From contig NZ_JAUSZI010000002.1 of the NCBI RefSeq assembly GCF_030817415.1, forward strand, positions 9,548,001-9,612,000: 64,000 nt of DNA, read 5' to 3'. The notes below the pieces were generated by a model. The model was not told the DNA's origin, did no database searches, and worked only from the letters and a program-made list of their open reading frames with translations. Of this stretch, positions 32,414-41,052 are shown in pieces. This DNA comes from Streptomyces umbrinus (GTDB lineage Bacteria > Actinomycetota > Actinomycetes > Streptomycetales > Streptomycetaceae). The translations under genes were made by a program, and so were the position numbers. Each line of letters begins with the position of its first letter. Position 1 is the stretch's first letter.

Positions 32414-34036
32414 TCAGCCTTCCGCGGGGACGCCCACCGCACCCGGTGCGGTGAAGCGCACGGGGCTTTCCGGGGCTGCGTCCACATGGTCCGCCGGTGC
32501 CATGCCCGTCGGCTCGGCGTCCGCCGGAGCCGTGCGCGCCGGCAGCAGACCGACCACCGCCTGGCGGTGGGCCTCGCTCGTCGCCTCGTCGTACGGGTCC
32601 GGGGTCGCCGGGACCTGGAGGCGGTGGACCGGGCCCGAGCCCAGCCGGGCGTAGCCGCGGCCGGGCGGCACGTCGGGCGTCGGAGTCGTGGGCGGGGGAG
32701 ACCCGAGCACCGCTTCGAGCTGGCCCGTGGACGCGGGACCGAGCACGACACGCGCGCGCGTGTGCCCGCGTACCGCCTCGCTGAGTGACTCCAGGGCGTC
32801 GAACTGCTCGGCCACCACCACCGTCACACCCGCCGCGCGGCCGTGGCGCAGCGGCACCTGGAGGAGGGACTGGGGATCCTTGCGGCCGTCGGCCGCCGCG
32901 AGATGGCCGAGGACCGTCGGACGGTCGAGGAGAAGCCAGAGGGGACGCCTGGTGTCCTCCGGCGGGGTGTGGCCCGCCTGCCGGGCGCGGTTCGCGGCGA
33001 TGAGGCGGCGCTCCGTCTCGTGCGCCGCCCACTCCAGGCTCGCCAGCGCGCCCGCCAGGCCGCACTCGATGCCCAGGACGCCGTCGCGGCCGGTCAGACA
33101 GGCGAACTCGCCGCTGCCGCCGCCCTCGACGATCAGTACGTCGCCGTGCTGGAGGGCCTGCAGCGCCATCGAGCGCAGCAGAGTGGTCGTGCCGCTGCCG
33201 GGCCCGCCGACCGCGAGCAGATGGGGCTCGGTCGAGCGCGCGCCGGTGCGCCAGACGACCGGTGGGGTGTCCCGCCGCTCCTCGCCGAAGGTGAGCGGAA
33301 GCGTGCGCTGGACCCCGGCCGGGTCGGTGAAGCCGAGGACGGTCTCGCCCGGAGCCGTGACGAAGCGCTGGGCGGCGACATCGGTGGGAAGCGGCGGCAG
33401 CACCGTGACCGAGAGCTGGTTGCCCTCCTCGTCCCACGTGAAGCGGTACTCGCGCCCGCGGCCCGACTTGGTGTGCAGCAACTGCTCGATACGGGCACGC
33501 GCGTCCGCCTCCCCGTCGGTGAAGTACGCGGGGTAGTGGAGCGAGAGATGCGAGACACGGCCGGTGTCGTCGAACTCGTACGAGGTGAAGGCCTTGTCCC
33601 ACTCGCCGCCGTGGGCGTAGAGCGGGGCCGGGTCCTCGGGAACCGAGAAGTAGGGGACGAGTGCTTCGTAGAGCGACTCGAGGCGCTTGGCCTGCGCCTC
33701 GTCGGGTCCGACCGGCCCGGACGGGGTGCGGTCCCGGCCGTGCCACGCCGATGCACCCATCAGGGTGACGATGGCGAGCAGCGGCCCGTACGGGACGAGG
33801 GCCACGACCAGGACGACCGAAGCCACCAGGAACAGCAGTGGACCGCGCCGGTCCTTTGGGGTGTCCGCCCACTTGCGCCGTCCGGCGGCAGCCAGCCGGC
33901 GCAGTCCACGGGTGACCGTGATCAGTGGGTGAAGGACGTCGGTGGCGCTGTCGGCGGCCGTCCGGGCCAGGTCCCGGCTGCGGGCGATCTGCGCGCTGCC
34001 GGTACTCAGAATGCGGGGAAGAGGGCGCCGGGCCAC
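32414..34036 (-). CDS. FtsK/TraB-like membrane ATPase with degenerate motifs
   Basis: A 541-residue protein. Two membrane helices lie at about residues 65-102, followed by a ~150-residue cytoplasmic region and an FtsK/SpoIIIE-type RecA fold. The Walker A position reads GGPGSGTTT (277-285): the essential Lys of GKT/S is replaced by Thr. The Walker B position reads PLWLLLDRP, with Arg where Glu is expected. ATP hydrolysis is therefore doubtful; similar degenerate ATPase domains occur in type VII EccC and some plasmid proteins. GTG 34036 follows AGGAGAC. It follows a 64-residue membrane protein on the same strand, an arrangement like plasmid-spread (Spd) gene pairs. Confidence 0.75.
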   Translation of the reverse strand: MARRPLPRILSTGSAQIARSRDLARTAADSATDVLHPLITVTRGLRRLAAAGRRKWADTPKDRRGPLLFLVASVVLVVALVPYGPLLAIVTLMGASAWHGRDRTPSGPVGPDEAQAKRLESLYEALVPYFSVPEDPAPLYAHGGEWDKAFTSYEFDDTGRVSHLSLHYPAYFTDGEADARARIEQLLHTKSGRGREYRFTWDEEGNQLSVTVLPPLPTDVAAQRFVTAPGETVLGFTDPAGVQRTLPLTFGEERRDTPPVVWRTGARSTEPHLLAVGGPGSGTTTLLRSMALQALQHGDVLIVEGGGSGEFACLTGRDGVLGIECGLAGALASLEWAAHETERRLIAANRARQAGHTPPEDTRRPLWLLLDRPTVLGHLAAADGRKDPQSLLQVPLRHGRAAGVTVVVAEQFDALESLSEAVRGHTRARVVLGPASTGQLEAVLGSPPPTTPTPDVPPGRGYARLGSGPVHRLQVPATPDPYDEATSEAHRQAVVGLLPARTAPADAEPTGMAPADHVDAAPESPVRFTAPGAVGVPAEG

Positions 34037-34073
34037 TGCTGTCTCCTGGAGGTGCGTGCGAACGGGATGGGCG

Positions 34074-34268
34074 TCAGAACTTGATCCCGCCGAGCAGCCC
34101 GGCCAGGCTCGCGCCGCCTGCCGTGATGCTCGGAGCGATGGCCGTGCCCGCGAGGTAGAACCCGAAGAGGGCGCAGACCAGCGCGTGCGAGGCCTTGAGG
34201 CCGTCCTTGCGGAAGAAGAGGAAGACGATGATGCCGAGCAGCACCACACCTGAGATGGACAGGATCAT
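34074..34268 (-). CDS. Small two-helix membrane protein
   Basis: A 64-residue hydrophobic protein: ILSISGVVLLGIIVFLFFRK, a short basic loop (KDGLKASHA), then LVCALFGFYLAGTAIAP and a Gly/Ala-rich tail. AGGAGAA precedes the ATG. It starts the operon with the FtsK-like gene 37 bases downstream. Comparable mini-proteins pair with FtsK/TraB-like ATPases on Streptomyces plasmids and integrative elements, but no function is assigned here. Confidence 0.75.
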   Translation of the reverse strand: MILSISGVVLLGIIVFLFFRKDGLKASHALVCALFGFYLAGTAIAPSITAGGASLAGLLGGIKF

Positions 34269-34318
34269 GAGAGTTCTCCTGGTCGATGGGGACAGTCACC
34301 ATGAGTGCTTCCAGGCTC

Positions 34319-34356
34319 ACAGGATGTATCCATACGATAAAAGGTGCAACAGGATG
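34319..34356 (-). promoter_or_regulatory. AT-rich promoter region with 8-bp direct repeat
   Basis: ACAGGATG occurs at 34319-34326 and again at 34349-34356, 30 bp apart (about three helical turns), in an unusually AT-rich stretch for this genome. On the reverse strand TTGCAC followed by TATGGATACAT is a possible promoter for the small membrane protein operon. A GGCCCTG-CCTGA-CAGGGCC hairpin lies at 34381-34399. Probable regulator binding site; the protein is unknown. Confidence 0.45.
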
Positions 34357-34584
34357 AAATTCCGCTTATTTCACCCTGATGGCCCTGCCTGACAGGGCCT
34401 CCAGGGCGGCTGCTCGACGGTTTGCCGGATTCGTGGTGATCTTTGCCTCGGCCGGGCCCGGTCATGTGCCCGCGAAGCCAGTACGCTGGCGATTCACTCG
34501 TACGGCCGCACCGCTGACGGCCGCACGTTCCCGCAGTCCCGTTCGTTGTCGCATGTGTTGTCGCAGTGAGAGGCGGTCCCGCCG

Positions 34585-34977
34585 ATGAGTGAAGCCCCCG
34601 ACCCCGAGGTCGTGGAGCTGGCGACCAAGATCTTCGATCTGGCCCGGCAGGGGCAGACCGAGGCGCTGGTGGCGTATGTGGACGCGGGCGTTCCGGCCAA
34701 CCTCACCAACGACCGCGGCGACTCGCTCGTGATGCTCGCGGCCTACCACGGCCACGCCGACGCGGTCCGTGCCCTCCTGGAGCGCGGCGCCGAGGCCGAC
34801 CGCATCAACGACCGAGGCCAGACTCCGCTCGCCGGAGCCGTCTTCAAGGGCGAGGACGCCGTGATCCGGGTCCTCCTCGACGCGGGTGCCGACCCCTCCG
34901 CGGGCACGCCCTCCGCCGTCGACACGGCTCGTATGTTCGGCAAGGCCGAATTGCTCGAACTGTTCGGCGTGCACTGA
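34585..34977 (+). CDS. Ankyrin-repeat protein
   Basis: A 130-residue cytoplasmic protein made of about three ankyrin repeats: TEALVAYVDAGVPANLTNDR, GDSLVMLAAYHGHADAVRALLERGAEADRINDR (split) and GQTPLAGAVFKGEDAVIRVLLDAGADPSAG. Such single-domain ankyrin proteins bind other proteins; the partner is unknown. The start is ATG 34585 with GAGAGG upstream. No operon partner: the neighbours are the divergent small membrane protein and the HEAT-repeat gene 300 bp away. Confidence 0.85.
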   Translation: MSEAPDPEVVELATKIFDLARQGQTEALVAYVDAGVPANLTNDRGDSLVMLAAYHGHADAVRALLERGAEADRINDRGQTPLAGAVFKGEDAVIRVLLDAGADPSAGTPSAVDTARMFGKAELLELFGVH

Positions 34978-35172
34978 ACAAAACGCCTTGACCAGGCGAA
35001 ACAACAATTTTGGGGGAGGCGGTACGGGGCCGCCGGAAATGCGGTCGCGGCAGCGAGAACCGCTGGGTCATCATGACGTCGTGATTCACGTACGCGATGG
35101 CTGGGCAGGTGTTGCCGCACCGCGCGGACCGTGATGCGGCCCGCACGGGCCACCGACGAGAGGCAGAGGAAG

Positions 35173-35232
35173 ATGGTCTACAGCAAGCAGGAAACGGCGG
35201 GCGCCCCGACGTGTTGTCACGCGGCCAGGTAA
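35173..35232 (+). CDS. 19-residue peptide ORF
   Basis: ATG at 35173 with GAGG-AGAGG upstream opens a 19-codon frame, MVYSKQETAGAPTCCHAAR, ending TAA at 35232. Of 18 codons after the start, 15 end in G or C, and the frame is preceded by a good ribosome site. The paired Cys codons are both TGT, rare in this genome. It lies 46 bases before the HEAT-repeat gene, so it could be a leader peptide controlling that gene or a precursor peptide. The 300-bp gap also holds the imperfect palindrome ATCATGACGTCGTGAT (35070-35085) and GGCCC-GCAC-GGGCC (35138-35151). Confidence 0.45.
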   Translation: MVYSKQETAGAPTCCHAAR

Positions 35233-35278
35233 AGCAGGATCCCCGGTTGCGTCGACGCTTGATGTGAGGCTGTTTCCC

Positions 35279-36697
35279 ATGTTCGATCCGGTCATAGCGC
35301 CCAGCGGTACGCTGCTCGGCCTGCTCCAGAGGGGCCGCGGCGACGGCACGCTGCACGCGCTCACCGCCCCGCGCGCCGAAGCGCTCGCGGCACTGAACCA
35401 CTGTGTGCTGCGCGACCCCCGCCACGACTGGCAGGTGGAGAACCGCTCCCTCTACTACGCCCGTCTCTTCCTCGACCTGAGCGGCGAGCTCGACGAGATC
35501 GAGGCACACCTCTTCGACGCGGACGACGTCCTCGACACGGAGGAGTCACGCACGGGCCTCGCGCTGGCGGTCCTCGGCCACCTCGCCTCGTACGGCAGGC
35601 GGGACGCGCTCGAACTGCTCAGGCGGTACGCCGCCTGCGGCGCCAACTGGGCCTGGGCCCTCGACGAACTGGCGCTGCGCGACGACGACGCCGGACTGCG
35701 TGCCCTCGCGGCCCCCGTCCTCGCCCGGTTCCCCGCCGATCCCGAGGGCGAGGCCGAACTGGCGGTCGTCGTACGGGACTCCTTCGAACCGCGGCCCTGG
35801 CGCCTGTGGGCCGACGACCCCCGCGAAACCATCGGCACGCGTGTGCGTGCTGCGCAGGAAGCCGGCTCCTTCGACCGGTGGCAACGCCAGATGCGACCGT
35901 CCGGGCCCCGCCCGGGGTGGAGCGTGCGGGCCGTCTTCGAGTGGGCCCAGCAAGGCATCGAACGCGGAGCGGCCCTCCATGTGCCGGCCGCGCGATGCCT
36001 CACGGCCGTCGCCGGTCCCGAGGACCGCCCCGAGATCATCGAGGCCGCCCGCACCGGAGACGACGGCGCGCGCTGCACGGCCCTGCGCTATCTCGCCGAC
36101 AGTCAGGATCCCGACGTACTCGACCTCATCGAGGCCGCCCAGGTCTCCGCCTCCCGGCTCGTCGTGGACGCCGCCGTGGACGCCTTCGAACGGATGCGGT
36201 CCATCGCCGCCGTGGAGCGGGCGCGCGGCTGGGTCCACCGGCCCGACGCCCTCGGAGAGGCCGCCGGGCGCGTTCTCGCCTGCCGGGGCGGCGCAACGGA
36301 CCGGGAACTCGTCCTCGGCGCCCTGCGCGAGGCCGTCCGGGGCGACGGGCCGGACGCCCCGACCCTGTGGACCCTCGTCGACGGCGCCGGACGGCTGGGC
36401 ATCGCCAACGCGGCCCCCGTACTGCGACATGTCTACCGGGAGACCGCCTCGTCCCATCTGCGCGGGCGTGCGGCCCGTGCGCTGGCCGCCACCGATCCCT
36501 CGTTCCCCGCCGGATTCGCCGTCGAGTGTCTCTGGGACTGCGAGGAGACCACCCGTGAGGTGGCCGCGCGGCACGCCGAGACCGGTGACGCCCGAGTGGT
36601 CGACCAGCTCCGGCGGCTCGCCGCCGATCCGGCCGAGGAGGCCGAGGTGCAGACCGCGGTACGCAGCCGCATCGGACCGGACGCGTCCGCCGTGTGA
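35279..36697 (+). CDS. HEAT-repeat protein
   Basis: A 472-residue soluble all-helical protein built of HEAT/Armadillo-like repeats (TGLALAVLGHLASYGRRDALELL, GARCTALRYLADSQDPDVLDLIE, SHLRGRAARALAATDPSF, TREVAARHAETGDARVVDQL). Residues such as DPRHDWQVENRSLYYARLFLDL near the start are conserved in a Streptomyces-specific family. No catalytic motif is visible; a scaffold role is likely. ATG 35279 was preferred to GTG 35264. The short peptide ORF upstream and a GGCCCGTA/TACGGGCC terminator at 36760-36784 frame it. Confidence 0.8.
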   Translation: MFDPVIAPSGTLLGLLQRGRGDGTLHALTAPRAEALAALNHCVLRDPRHDWQVENRSLYYARLFLDLSGELDEIEAHLFDADDVLDTEESRTGLALAVLGHLASYGRRDALELLRRYAACGANWAWALDELALRDDDAGLRALAAPVLARFPADPEGEAELAVVVRDSFEPRPWRLWADDPRETIGTRVRAAQEAGSFDRWQRQMRPSGPRPGWSVRAVFEWAQQGIERGAALHVPAARCLTAVAGPEDRPEIIEAARTGDDGARCTALRYLADSQDPDVLDLIEAAQVSASRLVVDAAVDAFERMRSIAAVERARGWVHRPDALGEAAGRVLACRGGATDRELVLGALREAVRGDGPDAPTLWTLVDGAGRLGIANAAPVLRHVYRETASSHLRGRAARALAATDPSFPAGFAVECLWDCEETTREVAARHAETGDARVVDQLRRLAADPAEEAEVQTAVRSRIGPDASAV

Positions 36698-36759
36698 GGT
36701 ACCCGAGTGGGACACCGTGAGACCGGCGTGTGAGACCGCCGTGTGAGCGTTCCGTCGTC

Positions 36760-36784
36760 GGCCCGTATCCCGTTGGTACGGGCC
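36760..36784 (+). terminator. Hairpin after the HEAT-repeat gene
   Basis: GGCCCGTA (36760-36767), 9-base loop, TACGGGCC (36777-36784), 63 bases after the stop. Just before it GTGTGAGACCG is partly repeated (36727-36745). Confidence 0.6.
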
Positions 36785-36907
36785 CGGACGCCGGAGCGTG
36801 ACCGGTTTGTGATGCTGGGGCATGCGGAGCGCAACGCTCACGGGACGTTCCTCATCCGGAAAGATCCACGTTGACGCGTCCACGTCCGGCCCGACGACAA
36901 CACGGGT

Positions 36908-38032
36908 ATGCGTGTCGTCATCGTGACCGAATCCTTTCCCCCCGATGTGAACGGCGTGGCCCACTGCGCGCTCCAGACCGCCCGACACCTCGTCGAGCGC
37001 GGTCACGCCCCCATCGTCGTCGCCCCGGCCACCGCGGCCGGGAACGGGCCCGACGCCCTCGCGCCGTGCCCCGTCGTCCGAGTCCCCTCCCTACCGCTCC
37101 CCGGCTACCCCCAGGTCCGCGTCGCCCTCCCCAGCCGACGCGTCGCCGCCGCGATCACCGAACACCGCGCCGACATCGTCCACCTGGCCAGCCCCTTCGT
37201 CCTCGGCGTCCGTGGCATGACGGCCGCCGCCCGGCTCGGCATCCCCGCCGTGGCCGTCTACCAGACCGACCTCGCCGGCTACGCCCGCACCTATGTGCAC
37301 GCGGGCGAGGCGGCCGCCTGGCGCCGTATCCGCTCGGTCCACGCCGCCGCCGACATCACCCTCGCCCCGTCCACACCGGCCCTGCACGACCTGGAGGCGC
37401 ACGGTGTGCCCCGGGTACGGCTGTGGCAACGCGGCGTGGACACCGTCCGTTTCCGGCCGGAACACCGTGACGACACACTCCGCCGTGAACTCGCCCCGAA
37501 CGGCGAGCTGATCGTCGGATACGTGGGCCGTCTCGCCCCCGAGAAGCAGGTCGAACTCCTCGCCGGAGCCTGCGGCCTGAACGGCGTACGCGTGGTCGTC
37601 GTCGGCGACGGACCGAGTCAGCCGAGCCTGACGCAGGCACTGCCGGGCGCCGTCTTCCTGGGCCGTCGTACCGGCGACGAACTCGCCCGGATCTTCGCCT
37701 CGTTGGACGTCTTCGTGCACACCGGACCGTTCGAGACCTTCTGCCAGACCGTCCAGGAGGCGATGGCGAGCGGCGTCCCGGTCGTCGCCCCCGCCGCCGG
37801 CGGACCGCTCGACCTGGTGGCGCACGGGCGTACGGGACTGCTCGTTCCGCCGCGCGACGAGGCCGCCGTGCGCGACGCGGTGTGGTCGCTCGCCGCCGAT
37901 CCCGAACTGCGGGCCGCGTACGGCGCCGAGGCGCGGCGGACCGTCGAGGGCCGCACCTGGGCGGCCGTCGGCGACCAGCTCATCGGGCACTACACCGACG
38001 TACTCGCCGGACGGGCGGTGGTCGCGGCATGA
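36908..38032 (+). CDS. GT4 glycosyltransferase (PimB/MgtA-like)
   Basis: A 374-residue GT-B fold enzyme. N-terminal acceptor domain starts VVIVTESFPPDVNGVA; the donor domain has GYVGRLAPEKQVELL and the E-x7-E motif in ETFCQTVQEAMASGVPVVAPA. It resembles GDP-mannose-dependent alpha-mannosyltransferases of the MgtA/PimB group, which build lipid-linked mannosides. The acceptor is unknown. It is the first gene of a three-gene operon and overlaps the next by four bases, so both transferases likely act in one pathway. ATG 36908. Confidence 0.87.
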   Translation: MRVVIVTESFPPDVNGVAHCALQTARHLVERGHAPIVVAPATAAGNGPDALAPCPVVRVPSLPLPGYPQVRVALPSRRVAAAITEHRADIVHLASPFVLGVRGMTAAARLGIPAVAVYQTDLAGYARTYVHAGEAAAWRRIRSVHAAADITLAPSTPALHDLEAHGVPRVRLWQRGVDTVRFRPEHRDDTLRRELAPNGELIVGYVGRLAPEKQVELLAGACGLNGVRVVVVGDGPSQPSLTQALPGAVFLGRRTGDELARIFASLDVFVHTGPFETFCQTVQEAMASGVPVVAPAAGGPLDLVAHGRTGLLVPPRDEAAVRDAVWSLAADPELRAAYGAEARRTVEGRTWAAVGDQLIGHYTDVLAGRAVVAA

Positions 38033-39222
38033 GCGTGCCCCTGCGGATCGTCCGGCTCGCCAACTTCGTCGCCCCCGCCTCGGGCGGCCTGCGGACCGCG
38101 CTGCGCGAACTGGGCGCCGGATACCTGGCGGCCGGGCACGACCCCGTACTGATCGTGCCCGGCGAGCGCGCCTCGGACCGCGAGACCGAACAGGGGAGGG
38201 TGATCACGCTGCCGGGCCCGCTGCTGCCCGGCACCGGCGGCTACCGCGTCCTCACCGACAAGCGGCGTGTCGCCGGCCTCCTGGAGGCGCTCGCCCCCGA
38301 CCGCCTGGAGGTGTCCGACCGTACGACGCTGCGCTGGAGCGGCGTCTGGGCGCGGCGCGCCCGGGTGCCCGCCGTGATGGTCTCCCACGAGACCGCCGAC
38401 GGCGTACTGCGCACCTGGGGCCTCTCCGAGGGCATGGCCCGACGGACCTCCGACGCTCTCAACATCCGTACCGCCCACCACTATTCACGGGTCGTGTGCA
38501 CCACGGAGTTCGCGGAGCGCGAGTTCGTGCGCATCGGCGCCCGCAATGTCGTACGCGCCCCGCTGGGCGTCGACCTGGAGGGCCGGCACCCCGCGCTGCG
38601 GGACCCGGGGCTGCGGGCCCGGCACGCGCGCGAGGACGAGGTCCTGCTCGTGATGTGCTCCCGGCTGTCCGTCGAGAAGCGGCCCGGCACGGCGCTCGAA
38701 GCCCTGGAGGCGATGCTGCGCCGCGGGCGGCGCGCGGTGCTCGTGGTGGCCGGAGACGGGCCGCTGCGGGCCCGCCTCGAACAGCGGGCGCGCGAACGGC
38801 GGCTGCCGGTCACCTTCCTCGGACACGTCGGCGACCGCGTGCTCCTGAGCGCTCTCCAGGCCTCCGCGGACGTGTGCCTCGCCCCCGGGCCCGCCGAGAC
38901 CTTCGGACTCGCCGCCCTGGAGGCGATGGCCTGCGGCACGCCCGTCGTCGCCAGCGCCTCCTCCGCGCTCTCGGAGGTCGTCGGCTCCGCCGGAGCCACC
39001 GCCGCGGACAACGGAGAGGCCTTCGCGGACGGGATACGGATGCTCCTGGAACGACCAGAGAGCGAGCGGCGGGAGGCCGCACGCGCGCGTGCGGCCTGTT
39101 TCGGCTGGCCGGCCGCCGTCGAGGCGTTCCTCGCCGCCCACGACGCCGAGGTCCGCGTGGGGCGGCCCGAGGCACCCGCGGCGGCCCCCACCGTGGAACG
39201 GGCTCGGGAGGGCGTCGTATGA
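38029..39222 (+). CDS. Second GT4 glycosyltransferase
   Basis: A 397-residue GT-B enzyme: IVRLANFVAPASGGLRTAL at the N-terminus, CSRLSVEKRPGTALEAL and ETFGLAALEAMACGTPVVAS in the donor-binding half. It shares little sequence with the upstream transferase outside motifs, so it probably uses a different acceptor. ATG 38029 overlaps the previous stop as ATGA, and its own stop overlaps the GDSL gene start. Donor probably GDP-mannose or a related nucleotide sugar; not provable here. Confidence 0.86.
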   Translation: MSVPLRIVRLANFVAPASGGLRTALRELGAGYLAAGHDPVLIVPGERASDRETEQGRVITLPGPLLPGTGGYRVLTDKRRVAGLLEALAPDRLEVSDRTTLRWSGVWARRARVPAVMVSHETADGVLRTWGLSEGMARRTSDALNIRTAHHYSRVVCTTEFAEREFVRIGARNVVRAPLGVDLEGRHPALRDPGLRARHAREDEVLLVMCSRLSVEKRPGTALEALEAMLRRGRRAVLVVAGDGPLRARLEQRARERRLPVTFLGHVGDRVLLSALQASADVCLAPGPAETFGLAALEAMACGTPVVASASSALSEVVGSAGATAADNGEAFADGIRMLLERPESERREAARARAACFGWPAAVEAFLAAHDAEVRVGRPEAPAAAPTVERAREGVV

Positions 39223-40076
39223 GACCCCTGCGGTTCGTGGCGCTCGGTGACTCCCTCACCGAAGGGGTGGGTGATCCCGTGGGCGAGGAGTGGCGCGGCT
39301 GGGCCGCGCTGCTCGCCGCCGGAATCGCACCGGCCGACGCGCCCGTGGAGTTCGTCAACCTCGCGGTCAGCGGCGCCCAGACGCGTGACGTCCTGGAACG
39401 CCAGACCCCGGCCGCGCTGGCCGAGCGGCCGGACATCGCCTCGGTCGTCATCGGCGTCAACGACACCCTGCGGTGCACCTTCGACATCCACGCCGTGGCC
39501 GAACGGCTCGACGAGGTGTACGCCGCGTTCACCGGGCAGGGCGCGATCCTGCTCACCGCCTGTCTGCCCGACCCCGGCGCGATGCTGGGGCTGCCCGGGG
39601 CGCTGGCCCGCCCGCTGGCACGGCGTCAGCGGGCCGTGAACGCGGTCGTCCACGCGCTGTCCGAGCGGTACGGGGCGGTGCATCTGCATGCCGCGGAGGG
39701 CGACTGGGTCTCCGACCGGGCCATGTGGAGCTCGGACCGGCTGCACCCGGGGGAGCGGGGGCATCGGCAGCTCGCGCTCCACTTCCACGCGTCGCTGGCG
39801 GAGGCGGGCCTCGCCACGGGGCCCGTACCGTCCCCCGAACCCGAGTTTCCCGAGCCCACCCGGTCGGCGAGTCTGTGGTGGCTGGCCACCGCCGGGACCG
39901 GGTGGGTGGCCCGTCGCTGCACCGACCTCCTGCCCCAACTCATCACCCTGGCCGCCTCCGAGGTCCGTCATCGGGCCCGGGGCACCAGCACTCGCCTCGA
40001 TATCAGCGCGTCCCACGCGGTGTCGTCGGCGCTGGCCGCGCTGTCGGTGACCGGCGAACAGCCGGACACTGCGTAG
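39219..40076 (+). CDS. GDSL/SGNH hydrolase
   Basis: A 285-residue hydrolase with block I FVALGDSLTEGVGDP (nucleophile Ser), block II-III features LAVSGAQTRDVLE and VVIGVNDTLR, and block V SDRLHPGERGH (Asp-His). No signal peptide is obvious, so it is likely cytoplasmic or exported another way. Together with two GT4 enzymes it may deacylate or trim a glycolipid intermediate. The ~90 residues after the SGNH core carry an amphipathic C-terminal part (SLWWLATAGTGWVARRC). ATG overlaps the previous gene. Confidence 0.85.
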   Translation: MRPLRFVALGDSLTEGVGDPVGEEWRGWAALLAAGIAPADAPVEFVNLAVSGAQTRDVLERQTPAALAERPDIASVVIGVNDTLRCTFDIHAVAERLDEVYAAFTGQGAILLTACLPDPGAMLGLPGALARPLARRQRAVNAVVHALSERYGAVHLHAAEGDWVSDRAMWSSDRLHPGERGHRQLALHFHASLAEAGLATGPVPSPEPEFPEPTRSASLWWLATAGTGWVARRCTDLLPQLITLAASEVRHRARGTSTRLDISASHAVSSALAALSVTGEQPDTA

Positions 40077-40121
40077 CGCTCCGCGGGTTGGGCCGTCTTT
40101 TGACTGCGGGCCCGTAGTGGC

Positions 40122-40157
40122 TGGTCGCGCAGTTCCCCGCGCCCCTAAAGGGGCGCG
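40122..40157. repeat. Family B repeat copy 2 (convergent terminator)
   Basis: TGGTCGCGCAGTTCCCCGCG leads into the hairpin CGCGCCCCT (40138-40146) and AGGGGCGCG (40149-40157). It lies between the convergent GDSL and pxpC genes and probably terminates both. Confidence 0.75.
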
Positions 40158-40176
40158 CCCCCCTTAGCGGCGCGGC

Positions 40177-41052
40177 TCAGCGCGTCCGACTGCGTACCGC
40201 CACGAACCGTACCGGCGTGCCTGGTACGGCCTGGGCGGCGGCGGGTAGGTCCGCAGGTCGGGCCACCGCTATCACCGGGTAGCCCCCGGTGGTCGGGTGG
40301 TCGGCGAGGAAGACCACGGGGCGGCCGTCCGGGGGGACCTGGATGGCGCCCAACACCATTCCCTCGCTGGGCAGTTCGCCCGGTCGCGCCCGCTCCAGGG
40401 CGGGGCCCTCCGTGCGGAGGCCGATGCGGTTGCTCGCGGAGGAGACCCGGTAGGGGTGCGTGGTGAGGGTGCGGATCGCTGCCGTCGTGAACCAGTCGTC
40501 GCGTGGGCCGAGCGTCACCCGCAGGACGAGTTCGGCGGGGGGCCGCGGCTGCGGGACGACGTCCACGCGCGCGTGGGGGGCCATCGGCGTCCCCAGGGGA
40601 AGCACCGTTCCGTCCGTGAGGGGCGGCGGGCCCAGGCCCGACAGCAGGTCCGTCGACCGGCTGCCGAGCACCGGTTCGACGGCCACTCCGCCTGACACGC
40701 CCACATAACTGCGTACTCCGGAGACCGCCGTCCCCACGGACAGCAGTGCCCCGGCTGGCACGCGTACCGGCGCTCCCCAGGCGGCCGGGCGGCCGTCCAC
40801 GGTGACCGGGCACGGGGCGCCTGCGACGGCGACGGTGACGGTCGAACGCGGCCGTACGTCGCAGCCGTTGAGCGTGGTCTCCAGAAGGGCCGCCTCGGGC
40901 GGATTGCCGACGAGCCGGTTGACCAGGGCGGCGGCGGGCGCGTCGAGGGCTCCGGAGCGCGGCACGCCCAGGTGCGCGTGGCCCGGGCGCCCCTGGTCCT
41001 GCACGGTGGTCAGCGCCCCGGCCCGTACGACGGCGAGTGCGCGGTCCGTCAT
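40177..41052 (-). CDS. pxpC: 5-oxoprolinase subunit PxpC
   Basis: A 291-residue biotin-dependent carboxyltransferase-like subunit (KipA/AHS2 family). Signatures: VVRAGALTTVQDQGRPGH, VPRSGALDAPAAALVNRLVGN, PYRVSSASNRIGLRTEG, GMVLGAIQVPPDGRPVVFLADH. With PxpB and PxpA it makes the prokaryotic ATP-dependent 5-oxoprolinase that opens pyroglutamate to glutamate. ATG 41052 touches the pxpB stop (TGATG). It is the promoter-distal gene of the pxpA-pxpB-pxpC unit, followed by a terminator repeat. Confidence 0.94.
   Translation of the reverse strand: MTDRALAVVRAGALTTVQDQGRPGHAHLGVPRSGALDAPAAALVNRLVGNPPEAALLETTLNGCDVRPRSTVTVAVAGAPCPVTVDGRPAAWGAPVRVPAGALLSVGTAVSGVRSYVGVSGGVAVEPVLGSRSTDLLSGLGPPPLTDGTVLPLGTPMAPHARVDVVPQPRPPAELVLRVTLGPRDDWFTTAAIRTLTTHPYRVSSASNRIGLRTEGPALERARPGELPSEGMVLGAIQVPPDGRPVVFLADHPTTGGYPVIAVARPADLPAAAQAVPGTPVRFVAVRSRTR

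Noticed and set aside
38481..40016. 511-codon reverse frame over the GT4 and GDSL genes
   Set aside because: Shadow frame; forward genes carry GT4 and GDSL motifs and overlap by ATGA junctions.
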